Positions 13,641 to 26,700 of a stretch of 64,000 nt of DNA are shown here, piece after piece. Position numbers and translations under genes: made by a program. Numbering within the stretch: position 1 is the stretch's first letter; each line of letters starts with the position of its first letter. The DNA is taken from assembly GCA_009823395.1 (NCBI GenBank), contig CM020511.1, positions 10,266,001 to 10,330,000 of the forward strand. The letters run 5' to 3'. The notes beneath the pieces were generated by a model. That model searched no databases. It saw only the letters and a list, made by a program, of their open reading frames with translations, and was not told where the DNA came from. The stretch comes from Thamnaconus septentrionalis. Its lineage: Eukaryota > Chordata > Actinopteri > Tetraodontiformes > Monacanthidae.

Positions 13641-14699
13641 GTGAATGTTAAAACTGGTCAGTGGTCAGCGGTAAAAGTTGCAGTGGATTTTTGTGCATGA
13701 TGACGGTCTAAAACTTTGGAACTTAAAGACTTAAAATAATGTTCAATTAACGCAAATAGCTTAAACAATGTACCAAGAGTGTTGAATTACGTGGTGACAA
13801 TCCAGCCGTAGACTTCAAAACCAACCAAAGCCACCAGCTTTCAGCCAATCACTGGACAGCTACAGTACCTACAGTCTGAGAAATATACTGGGAATCATTC
13901 TGGAGCCTTGCTCTCAATTAAGATGAAAAAAAAAAATCATTTTGGGAGGGAATGGATGTAGGAGCGTAAAATATATGTCTCAGCTCAATTCCTTTACTTT
14001 CATTTTAAATGAGGCCATCATGTTTATTTTACTTTTTTGTAGTCTACCAATAAATAATACTGTACATTTAACAGCCAGCAGTGTTGAGAGGGCACAGGGC
14101 AGCGGTACACTGGACTTTTCCCAGTGAGAACCTGAAATTCGATGCAATTTGTTGAAATAAGGTCATCCGTGTTTGTCTTTGTTGAGTCAGCCTGCAACAA
14201 ATGCGTGAGATGAAACCCTAACCCTTCACCCCTCCCTCCCCCGAGACCTACTGTAACTGCGTCCCTGAACAAGACTTTCCTCAAAATAAACAACTTTGGA
14301 CTCTTGTTATGTTTTCCTAACAAAAATGGGAATGATGTGAGCTTTGATTTCTCCCATGAGCAATGTGCTGATCAGTGAGCATAACCACGGCCACAGATCC
14401 AAGGTTCAGTTAAAGCTGTCAGTCGTCATCAAACCTCAGCCAGAGACCAAGTAGTCTGGAAAAAGGTTCATCAACGAAGACGTAAAATCCTCTGATGTTT
14501 TGTTTAGTTTCCCCCCCCGCACGATCTAATCAGTGCATGCTGTTGGTGCGGACATTGTCGTGAGCTTGACCTCTTTGTTTTAGTGTATGAAATTTGTTTT
14601 GTTTCTTTTTTTCTACTGGTATTTTCGTGTCATCCGTTTTTACGAAAGATGATTAATGCCTCAAGAAGTGAAAAAAAAAATATTCCAGGAAGGAGAGTT
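13641..14699. other. Gene-free stretch
   Basis: Nothing recognised apart from a brief CCCTAACCC at 14216-14225, too short to be a telomeric repeat. Confidence 0.55.
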
Positions 14700-15206
14700 C
14701 TATGTAAATTTCATCTTGAGTTTAAAGTTGGAATTTCGTGAATATAGTCAAAATTTCTTGAAAAAAGTCGACGTAAAAAAGACAAAATTTTGTGAATAAA
14801 GTCGACGTTGAAAAAGACAACATTTCGTGAATAAAGTAGAAATTTCATGAATAAAGTAGACACAAATAAAGTGGACATTGGCGAGTAGACTGGATGGATG
14901 GTGGATTAACCCAGTTCCCGACAGTTAAAGGAAAACTGCAGAAAACAGGTGTACCCCACAAGGTTCGCCCACAGTAATCAGGAAACTGGCGAAAATGGAA
15001 GGACTCCACTAGACTTGCGTGCAGAGCCTTTTCAGAGACTTATTCTCAACATTTTGACTTACTTCACGTTGACATCAATTGCAAAATTTAAATTTTATTC
15101 ACGAAATTCTGTCTTTTTAACGTCCAATTTATTCTCAAATTGGAAGCGTGACAAAAAATATATATGTTAGCGTTTTTTTCTGTTCTTGTGGCCCTAATCC
15201 TCTTCC
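14700..15206. mobile_element. Inverted-repeat element with TTCGTGAATAAAG arms
   Basis: The left arm (about 14740-14870) repeats the motif GAATAAAGTCGACGTTGAAA with AAGACAAAATTTCGTGAAT several times. The right arm (about 15058-15138) is its reverse complement (ATTTTATTCACGAAATTCTG, then TCTTTTTAACGTCCAATTTA). The two arms flank about 190 bp of unique sequence. The right side ends near GTGGCCCTAATCCTCTT, a recurrent terminus of fish repeats; the left terminus is not intact. Class unassigned. Confidence 0.55.
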
Positions 15207-15585
15207 GTACTATTTCATTACTTGATAATACTAAAAACCGAATGCTATCCGACTGGAGTCCATCCTCACCTTTCTGAGTCTAACAGCCACTCTGTGTCCA
15301 ATTCAGATGACCTGAAAACGGCTCAATATCACAAATACATTCAGCCCGGGCAACCAAACCTGCGCCGGGTCTATTTGCTTAATCCTGTTAATATACTTGA
15401 TTGTGCTGCAGGGGAGGGGCCCCGGCCCGGGCCCGGAGGTGCTGCGGGAGAGAGACCCTGATTGGGTGTGATGTCATCTGTTCCCGCTACTTAACTGGTC
15501 TTTGCCTTTAAGTGCTTTCCACTGTGTTTGGAGATCAAAAGCCACACTTGCCAGAGCAGCTTTAATCACCTCCTCTGCTAGGGGC

Positions 15586-15630
<45 letters not shown>

Positions 15631-16256
15631 GTGTTGGTTGTGTGGCACGGATATGCAAAGGGTTGCTGGCATTTCCAAAGATAGCCAGGCTGACATTTCT
15701 ATTGACTTTGATGTCGATAATCCCTCACAAGTTCCCCAAAGCTAACTGATATTATTATTTTATTTTTTTTTTGCGTGCGCACACCTATGGGCGTGCGTCC
15801 GTGTGTATGTCGCGCACGTACGCGTGTTGTGCACGAGCAGGTTTGCAGGGGTCAAATCAAATCAACGTTATCAGTGTTTACCTATGAAAATGTTCCAGAG
15901 TAAACAGGTTAACAAGTTTTTTTTTTTTTTTTTAATGAGATTCAAAAACCAGAAAAACATCAAGGATTTTTTTTTCCCCGAAATTCACCTTCTTTGATCC
16001 TCACGATTTCCTCACGGACAAATTACCGTTAAAGGGCATGACATCACAGTTTAAAAGACACTTTAATGTTGCGTTCGTCTGCGGTCAGGCGTGGGAGGTC
16101 AAAGGCGGAAAACAACCTCATTAGCGGCGAAAGGAGCTAAAGGTGAAATTGTCTATTTTTGAATAAATGCTAGCAAAGAGCTAAATCGTTTTTCAAGAAG
16201 AGCGCAGTTAAAAACACAAACACAAAATCTTCTCATTTTAAACAAAATCCACCAAA

Positions 16257-16287
<31 letters not shown>

Positions 16288-17655
16288 TCAGTTAAGTTTT
16301 TTTCCTACAGTGACACAAGGCTAAAAACACAGGGATTAGCTTATGGAAAGCTACAAAAAAAAAAAAAAAAAAACAGAATTCAAATTTAAAAATAATCAGA
16401 AGTATGCATTCCAGAGTACACGTCAAATGATATAACCTGACCATGATATAAGCATTAACATATATTTATATTGTCACCAACAGATCTCTTCAGATGTTGC
16501 AGCTCTACATAAAAAGTCCAACGTACTGCACCACATACTGCATGTTAATTTGTATGTTTGTGTATGACTCAAATAAAAACGATGCTTGTTGTTGATTTGT
16601 GAGCTGTAAAAGCACTGCCATCTTCTCACTGAAGGAAAGGGACATTTCTAAAGTATGTGCCCCTGAAGCCATTATTAGAAAGTCTTGACATCATGAGAGG
16701 TTGAAGTCAAGAATGTTTTTTAAAATTAACATTTAACACTTTACGTATGAGCCATTTTCTGGCTGGAATGTATTTGGAATGGAATTCGAAGCCGTTTTGA
16801 ATTTAAATGTGACGTTGTTCATGACAGATTATGTGAAGATGATTTTTTTTTTAAATCTGACTACAGAGGCTCATTGTTAGCTCAGCATTGTTGAATATAA
16901 ACAAGTGGCTACTACCAAAGGGATGAATTCAGCACCAATGCAGGGAGACGGCAGCAGGAACCTGGGGGCGTTTACATGCGACCTAGTGGCAAACTGGGTC
17001 ACTCAAAACCTGAACAGGGGCTTTTCCAGGAGTCTGTGTTGGGACCTGACGTTTACGACAAGCACAAACAACCAAAACATATCAAACCCTGGATGCTCAA
17101 GTCCATGAAAAACCATCAGTTGTCCGACCGTTTGTACTTCACCACAGGAATTTGCTGAAAAACAAAGTGGAACAGGGCGAAAAAGAGACAGTGACAGTTA
17201 CCAGACGGGCTCGACGGGGCTCATCCAGTTTATGTTTATCTAGTAAATTCACAACCCTCCCCACTGCCACCGCTCAACCCCCGCAGAGCTGTGTTTGTGT
17301 GTCCGTCAGAGGTTAATGGGACTGTGTCATTAGCCCTGCAGGACGGCGAGGAGCTTGAAGGCGTGGAGGTCAGTCTCCGCCGCCGTCTGAGGACCAGACG
17401 GAGTATCTGATCGTCTGACAGCAGCAGTAATGGCAGCCTGTCAGGAAAAACACACAAACTGCTTTCTTCCCCCTCAGCAGCCTCCACTATCACTGGATCA
17501 GCGAAGATGCGGCTGTGGCAGACGTGGCGCGAGAGACGTCTGCGCGCCGCGTTTGCTGTGTCCCTTAGAAGATAGTGGACCGATGCAGGAGGAAAACCTT
17601 CACCACACTGTATGCTGAAATATAATATATTATCATTGCATTTAGCAGTATAATC
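15207..17655. other. Gene-free stretch
   Basis: A GC-rich near-palindrome, GGGGCCCCGGCCCGGGCCCG, lies at 15416-15435. Poly-T tracts lie at 15918-15934 and 16261-16285, and a poly-A tract at 16357-16373. A GC-richer segment at 17200-17560 has no recognisable coding frame. Confidence 0.55.
15588..15626. repeat. (GT)n microsatellite
   Basis: Perfect GT run of 39 bases. Confidence 0.97.
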
Positions 17656-17863
17656 AGTGATGCACGGATACCGATATCAAATACTGGTATCGGTACCGAT
17701 ACTGGAGTTGAGTATTCAACTCGTACTCGTAAAATAAGCGCCGATAACTCGACACCATTATTATTTAGTACTCGGCATCGGTATGGGTGAGTTCCGAAAT
17801 GCAAGTACTCATACTCTACTAGCTCTGCTCATTCTGAAAAAAAGTGGTATCGGTGCATCCCTA
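17656..17863. mobile_element. hAT-like MITE with GATGCACCGATA ends
   Basis: The left end CAGTGATGCACGGATACCGA and the right end TATCGGTGCATCCCTAA are inverted repeats of the form [C/T]AGGGATGCACCGATACC, common in fish hAT MITEs. The interior is a simple-looking mix of GTATCGGTACCGATACT and ACTCGTACTCG motifs. No matching 8-bp flank was found, so the insertion is old. Confidence 0.7.
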
Positions 17864-20800
17864 AAGCGCCTCAGTATCTGTTAACATCTCAAACGTTTGA
17901 TGGAACTTGACTGCATACTGAGGAATACTTATCTCTCTACACGTGTGCTTTGTACTATCATGTCCTTCAGTCCAAATTTTGATCAATCTACCCAATTGTT
18001 AGTCCTACGTGCAGATCTTTTCAGAGTTTTGTTTTGTTTTAAGCCAAACGAATCAAATAGGATCTCACATGGCTGCCCAGATCCTTTGTTTGATACAATC
18101 CACAGACTGATCAAGGATACGACAGGTTCCTGCTCAGGATCACTGTCACGCAGGGAGTGCATGTTGGGAATGTCAGTGCAGCTGGAAACACTTCAGGAGT
18201 TCCAGTCTGCTGATTGTCAGAATCCTATCAGCACGAGAGAAGTGACAAGGACCGAGGACGTCCATCTGCCATCCTTGAAAATATTGCTCGTTCGTCTTGG
18301 GTGGTCTTTGCTTAGGCCATATGGTTTTTTTTATGATATGGTATATGGTGTATCTGATGATATTGATTGGATTGACACTATTTAGCCTCAAAAGTGCCAT
18401 GTGAAATACTTCCACTGGCCATAGTGTTCAAGTGTCGTTCACTGAATTCTTCCGTTTTCTTTTCTTGTTCTTTTAAAATGTCATCCAGTGTCAGTAGCAG
18501 CCTAATGTCACACTTACTTCCTGTATTTCTTCTTCTTTGGTTAATCTTAAGTGAAGCTTGAAGCACTGGCTCCCTTGTTTGGTCACAACTAACTAAAATA
18601 AAGCGGATAGATAACATTATATTGAAATGCTTTCTATGGGTAGTTGGCAAACTGGATGAGCAAGTCCTTGGAGTTGAAATCTGGGTCGTCACAGAGAAAT
18701 GATTGCGGAATATTCTGGCTAGAACAACTACAAAGGAAGCAGTGAGTCTTTAAGTTCTTCGCATGGAGCTCGTCGGGGTGAACGCTTGGCCTTTGCACGC
18801 TGGCCGGCTCAGTCCTCCTCACGACAACGCTGACATCAGGTCCGCTAAATACAACCATAGCTGTGTTTTCTAGGAAAGCTACTAATAGAGCATGCTAGCC
18901 TCGCATTCACATTATCATTAGCGGTGGCGCAGACAGTAAATAAGTGGTGTTGCAAAAAAGAGGAAGCCGAGCGCAGACCACCAGTGTGCCGTACCCTCAT
19001 ATTAGTACGAGGTGCCTGCTAGCAGCCAGCGCTAGTCTGTGCTTGTCTGTTGACGTCTGTTCCGCAGTCTGAACGAACAGGTGGTGGAGTCAGTCGGGCG
19101 CTCAGTGCAGCGAGGATCCCCCCTCCCCATCCCCAACTCCCCTCCGTCTGAGTAGAAATGAGCAGTTTCTTGGACAGGTCATCTCCTGCTGGAGGTTGCC
19201 CTGTCATCTGATATGCACCATCCGAGCCTCTCCTTCCTTCACCTCTCCTTTATCCCACCTTTCCTCCCGCTGCCCTGTTTCCTCCTCCGCTGGTAATAGG
19301 TGAAGACACCCCACCCCCCCACTGTCCCCTGCTCAGTTCAAAGGCACCCGACTCCGCGTAGGCACAGGAAACCCGCAGTCGTGTGATTGACACGGAGGAA
19401 GCACGTGGAGGCACCTGTCTTTATTTTTAATGTAAAGTGAACCTGATTCACATAGCAGAGCATAGAGAGAGAGATTTCTTATGTTACCTTCTGAAGCAAA
19501 AAACTGAAGAAACCAAAAAAAATTATATTCCTATTCACCTTTTTGCTTCCTGCTTTTTGTTGAGCAGTAAATATAATCTTATCTTGAGTGTATAAATGTT
19601 TAATGACTGTTGGGGATGGAAACAAAAGCTTTAAGTTGATAATGGTATTTAATAGGAGAATATGTTTGTATTTTTCTCAGTTTCATCAGGTAAAAAATAA
19701 TACACGTACACACACACCTAGATAGATAGATAGATAGACATCAATTAAAAATAACTTGACGAAAACATGGCTGGGTGAGTTTATGCCACTCAAACAATCT
19801 TTGACATATAATTAAATCATAGTTGTCAATAAGTGAAGATATGTGGGGGGTGGAGTGAAAGTACCAGTCCAAGAAATGTCTTGTTTTATTTTACAATAAT
19901 GAAAAATGGATACAAATTGACTTTGAGTGTTGTGGAATGTTTGGAATTCATGGCATGTCTTTGGTAGCCCTTTCAGGATGAAAACAGCTTAAAGGAGAGG
20001 ACTAATATATTTATGGTGAAACAGGGTTTGTAGTGGGGCTTATGAAATGTTTCGTGAGCTGCAGCATCGTCTATCTTCTCAGCCGTGTAACACTGCTGCA
20101 ACAGCGGCGGCAGTGTCGCAGCCGAAATGTCCTACAAATTGCACGTACAAAAACTTGCACTGGTATTGCAGACCTCTGTGGAGCCGCCAAATTGGTTGAA
20201 ATCTAATGTACAAGTTGACGAAAATCCAATGTTGAGCCCTGAAATTCAAATCTGGAATTTCATTTGTGTAACTTATTTCTTTTTAAATTGTTTTACTGAA
20301 AGTGATTTGATTTTTTTTTTTTACGACAGCCCATAACTCAGGATTTTTGTATCTGGAAAACACATGACCAAGAAGTGCATAAAATGCCTTATTTTTTGAG
20401 ATGCTTTTATTTGTTAATAAAGACACTGCATGTCACCGGGATCACCAAGTTTCTATGCTAACATTAATTTCCTTCTGTCTTGTGTTTTGTGTTCATCTTT
20501 CATTTAATCTTTTCTTCTTATGTTCATAATGGTGACATTTAATAGAAATGTATTGATTTCATGCCACAGGAGGAAATATGTATTAGAGCAACATTCTAGC
20601 ATTATGATTTTATCGATGTAAAACATTTTACATTATATAATTCACTTTAGGACTGATTGTTTTGTGTGTTTTTGATTGTTAGTTATTCTGTATTCTGTCC
20701 TGCAGAATCACTCCCCTCCTCTCTCACATAACCATGGCTTCAATATTTTAAAATTATCGAGCAGCGACCGCATTATTTTCACACGCTCAAACCCGCACCA

Positions 20801-21705
20801 AGTAATTTTTTTTAGCATTTCTTTTAAGCTTAACTGTCTGTAACTTGACAGAAAAGTGCCCTACGTTGGTTTGTCGTCTCAATTACCAGTTCCAAGTTTA
20901 CGCCACCAGTGCACAGGGTTCATTTCCCAATTAACTTTGCTTGCAAAGCATTTGAATTGTGGGAGGAAGTAGAGCACCCACAGGAAACCCACAGAAAGCA
21001 GGGGCTCACGAACGTTCTTGGCCGGGAAACAGACAAATGAAGGCAATAGTACCAACCACTCCACCACTTCACCACCAGTCCACTGCTGCACTCCAAAATA
21101 GGCTCAGTCATTAGTGTAGGAAAGATTTCAGGTAGAATTTTCAGCCAATATTTTTCATTTCTTGCACCTCTGTTTTAGCTGGATTGGTGCAACCAGGCGA
21201 AATTGCTGCTTTATTCCAAGCAGAGGGAGTCTGGACTTGTGGCAAACCAAGAGATCTCTGTCACCTCCATTACAATCACGTTGCCTTTGGAAGGTCTGTG
21301 TACCTCGCAGTCATTTCTGGGCCACTTGGAATTTCTGAGACGTGACCAAGAAAGAAAAAAAACGCAGATTGAAGCACCCATGACTAAATGCGGAACCCGG
21401 CCGTCCCCTCGGAGAATCGAAGGAATGCGTACGCAAGAGCGTGAGCAGGTGGGCAGCAGCCTCTGGTGGCTCGTCCGGCTTCAATCTGACCATTTGCGTT
21501 TCTAGGAGAGGGCTTCCCGTCTGCTGCACCAGGCCAAGCTCCCAGCTTCCACACCCGTCTTCCCACACCACTCACTGACCTGGCGCTCTGCCTCGCAAGT
21601 AGGAAACCGAGGCGGCTGATACTGTCAAAACTTCCAGATTAAAGGTTGATTTGAAGAGATTCCTCAACAAAGCTTAAATCCTGCAAAAGTACAATGAGCC
21701 TAATC
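17864..21705. other. Gene-free stretch
   Basis: The 162-codon frame at 17897-18385 is the longest in the window outside znrf2, but its sequence has no known motif and ordinary AT-rich codon content. A few GATA units lie at 19723-19738. The promoter-like segment near 21380-21600 shares a block with 22325-22385 (see findings). Confidence 0.55.
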
Positions 21706-21966
21706 CAGGGGTGGGCAAACTTTCTGACTGGTGGATCACAATGGGTTCTAAAATTTGATAGAGGGACCGGACCAAATAAGTGTCTTTGAAGCCCCACAAT
21801 AATTAGCTCTTTGTTGAAATGACTCTTAAAACACTGAAGTAATGGATGAAATACAGCTATTTTATGACTTACTTAGTATTAATATAATTTCTTCAAATTC
21901 AGTGGGCCGGATTAAAAAGCTTAATGGACCACATATGGCCCCTGGGCCATAGTTTTCCCATGCCTG
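21706..21966. mobile_element. hAT-like MITE with CAGGGGTGGGCAAACT ends
   Basis: The left end is CAGGGGTGGGCAAACTTTCT and the right end AGTTTTCCCATGCCTG, which are inverted repeats with a few mismatches. The right part contains GTGGGCCGGATTAAAAAGC and CCACATATGGCCCCTGGGCC, typical of non-autonomous hAT elements in vertebrates. The flanks GCCTAATC and ACTTAAAC match at only 5 of 8 bases, so the target duplication is decayed or absent. Confidence 0.75.
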
Positions 21967-23192
21967 ACTTAAACCCTTGTCCAGACTTGTCCAATAAACG
22001 CAATAAATGCACATTGTCTACATTTTGTAAAGAGGTACCAACGAGACACAAACAAAAAAACTATTAACCATTAAATCATTAAACAATTGAAAATGTTGAC
22101 GCAGCTGCTCCGCCAATGGGCCACGTGTTTTACATTATAAATTTCAGATCATGGCTTTATGGTGGTGGCAACCGGATCTCCGGGTTGTGTTCAGTCTCCC
22201 AGTGCTCATCCAATCACAGGACGCGTACGTATAAGATTCAGAGTAAGACCTTCTCGCTGGCCTCGGCCTCTCAGACTCGGGATCCGATTGGCTATTGCAA
22301 CCGACTGGTCCGTTGACTGACACGCTCCCAGCTCCAGCCCCGCGCACCCGCCTTCCCACACCTCTCACTGACCTGGCGCTCTGCCGCGCTCGCGTCTTTT
22401 CCCCCTCCTTCCTCTCACTGACCTCTGGCAGTCGCCTCGCGGCCTGACGGCCTTCCAACTGCTGCTATCTTTCATCTTGCCATTCCCGGTTCTTCGCGGC
22501 AGTGACAAGTATCCCGAGTATCGCGTAGCCGAATGCCGGATGCTCCGGTGCAATGGGCTCCCGAGCGCTGAGGGGGGTCGGGGTGGGGGGGCGGAGGCCG
22601 TGTGCGAAAGGCCACGGGTGTCTCTCACCGCCCTGGCGGAATCCGGAGATGAAACCGCGAGCCGGATGTTGTGTTAAGAGCTTATAGATGTAGGCTGAAG
22701 ATAAGTGACTTCCCCCTACTGTAATTGCACTCTAATTACGCCGCGTCATCCGCGTGTGTGAACACGTTTAATTACACATCAGAGTGTCCCTTCGTATGTT
22801 CACATGCGCGCCAGTACAGCTGTCTAGCTGGCTGGTGGGGTGGGGCTGGCGGAGTGGGGTGTAAGACGGCGAAGTTGCAGAGCCGCTGGAGGTGAACGCG
22901 GCAGAAGCGGGAAAAGCGTTGACTGTGATTTATCCAGCGCGGCTGCGCTGCCTGCCTGCCTGCCTGCCTAGCTGCCTGCCTGCCCTCGGGGCCAAACCCT
23001 CCCATGTGACAACGCGGCAATCTGTCATTCTGTCAAAGCGGAAAGACGGAGCTAAAGTACGTCACGCTCCGTCTCCGTCTGTAAACCACCTCGAACTTCC
23101 TCTGAGCACACTGCGCACGACTCTTCGCCAGCGCGTGCGTCGCAACTTAGACACGCGGCGAAGCAGCTGGCTAACCTGTCGAACCCACGAGC
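21967..23192. other. GC-rich gene-free stretch
   Basis: It includes a CCAAT motif and CACGTG E-box at 22110-22127, and homeodomain-type sites (CTAATTACG, TTTAATTACAC) at 22730-22775. GC content is raised from 22300 to 23180. No protein is recognised on either strand. A cryptic promoter is possible. Confidence 0.5.
22948..22984. repeat. (CTGC)n tetranucleotide repeat
   Basis: CTGC/CCTG repeat of nine units with one TAGC interruption, in a GC-rich region. Confidence 0.9.
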
Positions 23193-23305
23193 AGAGGTGC
23201 GAAGTAACAAAGTACAAATACTTTCAGTCCTCTATTATTTTTTTTTTTTACACAAGTATCTGGACTTTTACTGAAGTACAGAATGTGATTACTTTTGCCA
23301 CCTCT
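23193..23305. mobile_element. Short MITE with AGAGGTG ends
   Basis: The left end AGAGGTGCGAAGTAACAAAG and right end GATTACTTTTGCCACCTCT are inverted repeats. The CAAGTATCTGGACTTTTACT core is the usual interior of a very common fish MITE. It is 113 bp long and non-coding. Confidence 0.65.
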
Positions 23306-23552
23306 ACCTATGAACAGATACTCTTGGCTGGGGACGTAGAGTCGATGTAGAGTCTTTAGATTTTGGCGTTGAAGCGGCTCAACTGAGACAACAGTTCTCG
23401 ATGCCCGTCAGTCAGACATGTTAATGCGCCATAATCATCACATGTAACAAAAGCCAATATCTAGCGCACTAGACAAACTATAGCTCTGGAGATGAAGAGT
23501 GGTATTAATGGTAATAGCACATAAAAAGTGTAGAAGTGGGCGACTGGACTGG

Positions 23553-23725
23553 TTTTGCTGTCTTGAAGACGTTTCGCCTCTCGTCCGAAAGGCTCCTCCA
23601 GGTGGTATTTAACCACCAGGAGGAGGTTGGAGATGGGCCCAAAGGCTTTAGTATCTTTGATTGGCAAATTTAGGATGAAACCCATGTGGCTCATTACTCT
23701 GATGACCCATTGGGGCGCCCCTTTT
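23553..23725. repeat. Dispersed repeat fragment (GTCTTGAAGACGTTTCGCCT)
   Basis: CTGTCTTGAAGACGTTTCGC, CTCTCGTCCGAAAGGCTCCT and the later CTGATGACCCATTGGGGCGC, CCCTTTTGCCTGCCC are motifs that recur in many fish genomes in this order. I think it is the end of a retroelement, possibly Penelope-like, but cannot fix the family by eye. Confidence 0.45.
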
Positions 23726-26700
23726 GCCTGCCCTGCCATCATGTGAATTATGATTTATGCAGAAGTCCAGTCTTCTCAAGCCAAAGTTGCCAATTCCCAA
23801 TGTGCACACCACCATCGGAATTGGTGCAAATACATGATTTAAATCTCGCCACGCTTGGGGGAATTCTGCCGTGATGTTTAAACATGTCGGCGAGCTCTAA
23901 GGTAAGTCGACTAAAACCCCAGGTGTTGTCGTTTGAGAGCCAAGATCAAATTTTTATTTTGTTCTCTTTTTCTATCAATTGCCACCTTTCGCAAGGTTCA
24001 CAGTGCAGCTGTCCACTGAGTGATTTTAGAAGTCTTGCAATAATTCAGTCTGTTTAAGTCCAACTTTGTCTTTCAGGCGATGACCAGAATAATAGAACAA
24101 AAACACTTTGAGTACAAACAGCACACAGTGAAATCTGTCATTAGGTGAAACGCAACGCGCAGCTTGATTTGCGCGCTGAATAACTTATGCTCTGAGCTCT
24201 CCGGTCTCAACACGCTGTTTTTGGATCACAGACAGCTTCTCATCCCGTCGTGCGCACCTGATGCGTGGGTAAATGATTGTTATACATCACAAACACGCGT
24301 TCAAAGAATAGCTGAAGTTTGAGAGCTCAAAGACAGCAGCTCAAAAAACCAAACCCCAGATGAAAATCACCGATGCGTTTGCAAGCGAGAGCTGAAAGTG
24401 AGAGTGAGGAGCACTGGGGCGCTTGAATTGTTTGTTTGCTCATCCCGCTCCGCGGCTCTCTGTAGGTGATCAAGAGGCCCAAACTGAGCGCATGGAGGCA
24501 TGGGGTAGACAGAAAAAGCATCATGTGAGCAGCCCAAACAAAAACAGGAAGGCTCCGATCCGAAGTAAGTGTGAGAGTGCAGCTGTTGTTGTTGTTTTAG
24601 CTCATTTAAAGTTGCAACTTCCCGCACATGAACGATCAAGGGATCGTGTGTTTCTTTAAGCCACTTCAAGGTACAGTGGAGGGCTTTTTTTTTTTTTATG
24701 CGGATATAGTTCCTATGTCTAACCAATTAATCCAAAAATCAATACATTTAATGAAACAATGGTCAAAGTTGTTACTCATATATCGAAATGCCAGTTCGTG
24801 ATTTGAGAAAACCCTTGAATTTTGTCATTTGTATGTCATTTTAATAATGGCATAGAAATGGATAAAATGATAAAAGTGACTCTAGGCATTGTAAATATGT
24901 ATACACACCACGGGTCATTCTAAGTAGGTGGTCATAAATAACTGGTTTGTAGATCTCGATCTTTATTTGTGTGTGTTTGTCAGCACATCTCCTCCTTCAG
25001 TGCCTGCTTGATCACAACGGAGATGAATTTGGCATCAATATTTCAGGCTTGCTTTTAAGTAGGAAAATGCTTCAGCAAAATTTAGTAAGCAATGATGTCA
25101 TGGAACAATCAGAGAGATTTCCGTTTGGACTGAAAATACCCAAAGGCCTGAGTAAAAGACTGCATGTTAAAAAGTTTGAATCTAATCAGCTAAACTGAAC
25201 TACTGTCTAGTCTTGGCCAGTATCTGCTGTATATCTCACACCGCCCTTGCCATCCTATATGATATGAATCTTGCCTGTCAGGAATCCAGCCTTTCTGGCT
25301 GGTTGTGTTTAACGCGAGGCACATTTTCTCATTTCTTCCCACACTTGTCTGTCAAGCCGTCTCGTTTGTTTTGAATTTATGATTCTTGACAAATGTCGTA
25401 GCGGAAAGGGAAAAAAAAATGTTAATGCGGTTGAGGGATGTCAGTGATGAAATGATTGATGCCTTTGTTGAGGAAGCTCCTGAGAGCTGCCACTGTGATG
25501 GATTGGGTTGTTGTTTTCAGTGTTCATCACAATGAAGGCCTTAAGCCACCAGGGGCCTGAGTCACGACGCAAGACTTTCTCTTTGGCGAGACAACTTGAG
25601 GGTTAACTTTGGGTTTTCTCTGTCTCACGAAGCTGGTGCGATTCTTGTCGTGGTGCATTGCCGCCATGACTTACCACGAACGGTTGGCCTGCTCGGGAGC
25701 GTTAAGGCGTGAAACATATTTCCCTGGACGGAACTGGTCCATCTAAACAACAGGTTCTGATTGTCACAGACTGAATTACATTATACATCCTAAATGTGGA
25801 ATCAACTTGGAGTTCTTCAGTAGGAGAGAAAAAAATAATTCAAGTGCAGTTATTTCACCCAGTCAGTTTGATTGACAGATAGATACGTAGATGGATAGGT
25901 AGATAGAAGGGAGAATACATTTTTTGGCTCTTTGCCACTGACACAAAGATAATGGGACCAATTTATTAATCAATAATTAAAACTAAATCAACAATACATT
26001 CACACTATCAACGATTATCAGTTTTGCCATTACTTTTTGTGGTTTCAACTTTAAGCTTTTTTTTCTTTGATGTTATTTTGGACACGTTCCCACTTTCTCA
26101 TGAGCCCTGAGTGATTACGTCTGAGAGAATGAGACTCACGGTGTGATCAGTGTCAGGTGTCGCCGTTTCAAAATAACGCCTTTACACTGTCTGTTTCCTC
26201 CTGGGAGCTGCCACGGTTCAGTTACAATGTTTCTCTTCCTCATATTTCTGTAGAATGAAAAAATCGGAAAAATCATTTTCAGCTCTTTTCTGTACAAACT
26301 GTCCATCCACACTTGCAAAACCTTAATGTGAAAGCTTACGGTATGACCTGTTGCTATTTATGCTTCCTAGTTCCTAGATCACCTTTGAATACGTAACAGG
26401 AAAAAGTGAAGTGTGATGAAGAGAAATATGAAGATGAAGAGAAATATGTGAATGCAACAAAACTAACTAAAAATACCAGTGTAACAGGTATTATTATTCT
26501 GTATATGTCACAGTACGGTCTTACTAAGTGAGGCTCTTGACTGAACCCACAAGAGCAACTAATCCACTCACCTGCACAACAACACACAGCGATAGCTGTG
26601 TGCATAACCTTGCTAAGTTCTCGTTTAGCAGCAACCCTCCGGCGTCATCGTTTCAAGACTGTATACCGTCACTTTAAAGGGTAAGACTCCACCGCTTGTA

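Noticed and set aside
13175..13651. 158-codon frame in the CpG-rich patch as a protein
   Set aside because: GC-rich DNA has few stop codons by chance. The Arg/Gly/Ser-rich product resembles no protein, and a splice donor lies inside it.
17897..18385. 162-codon frame as a gene
   Set aside because: No recognisable domain, AT-rich codon content like its surroundings, and no supporting splice or promoter context.
18634..18858. Reverse-strand frame with a Cys-containing segment (HCFLCSCSS, FLCDDPDF)
   Set aside because: I could not match it to any family, and the zinc-ligand spacing does not fit a standard finger.
25449..25500. C/D-box snoRNA (GTGATGAAATG ... CCTGAG)
   Set aside because: Short C and D box strings occur often by chance. 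No terminal stem and no host-gene intron were seen.
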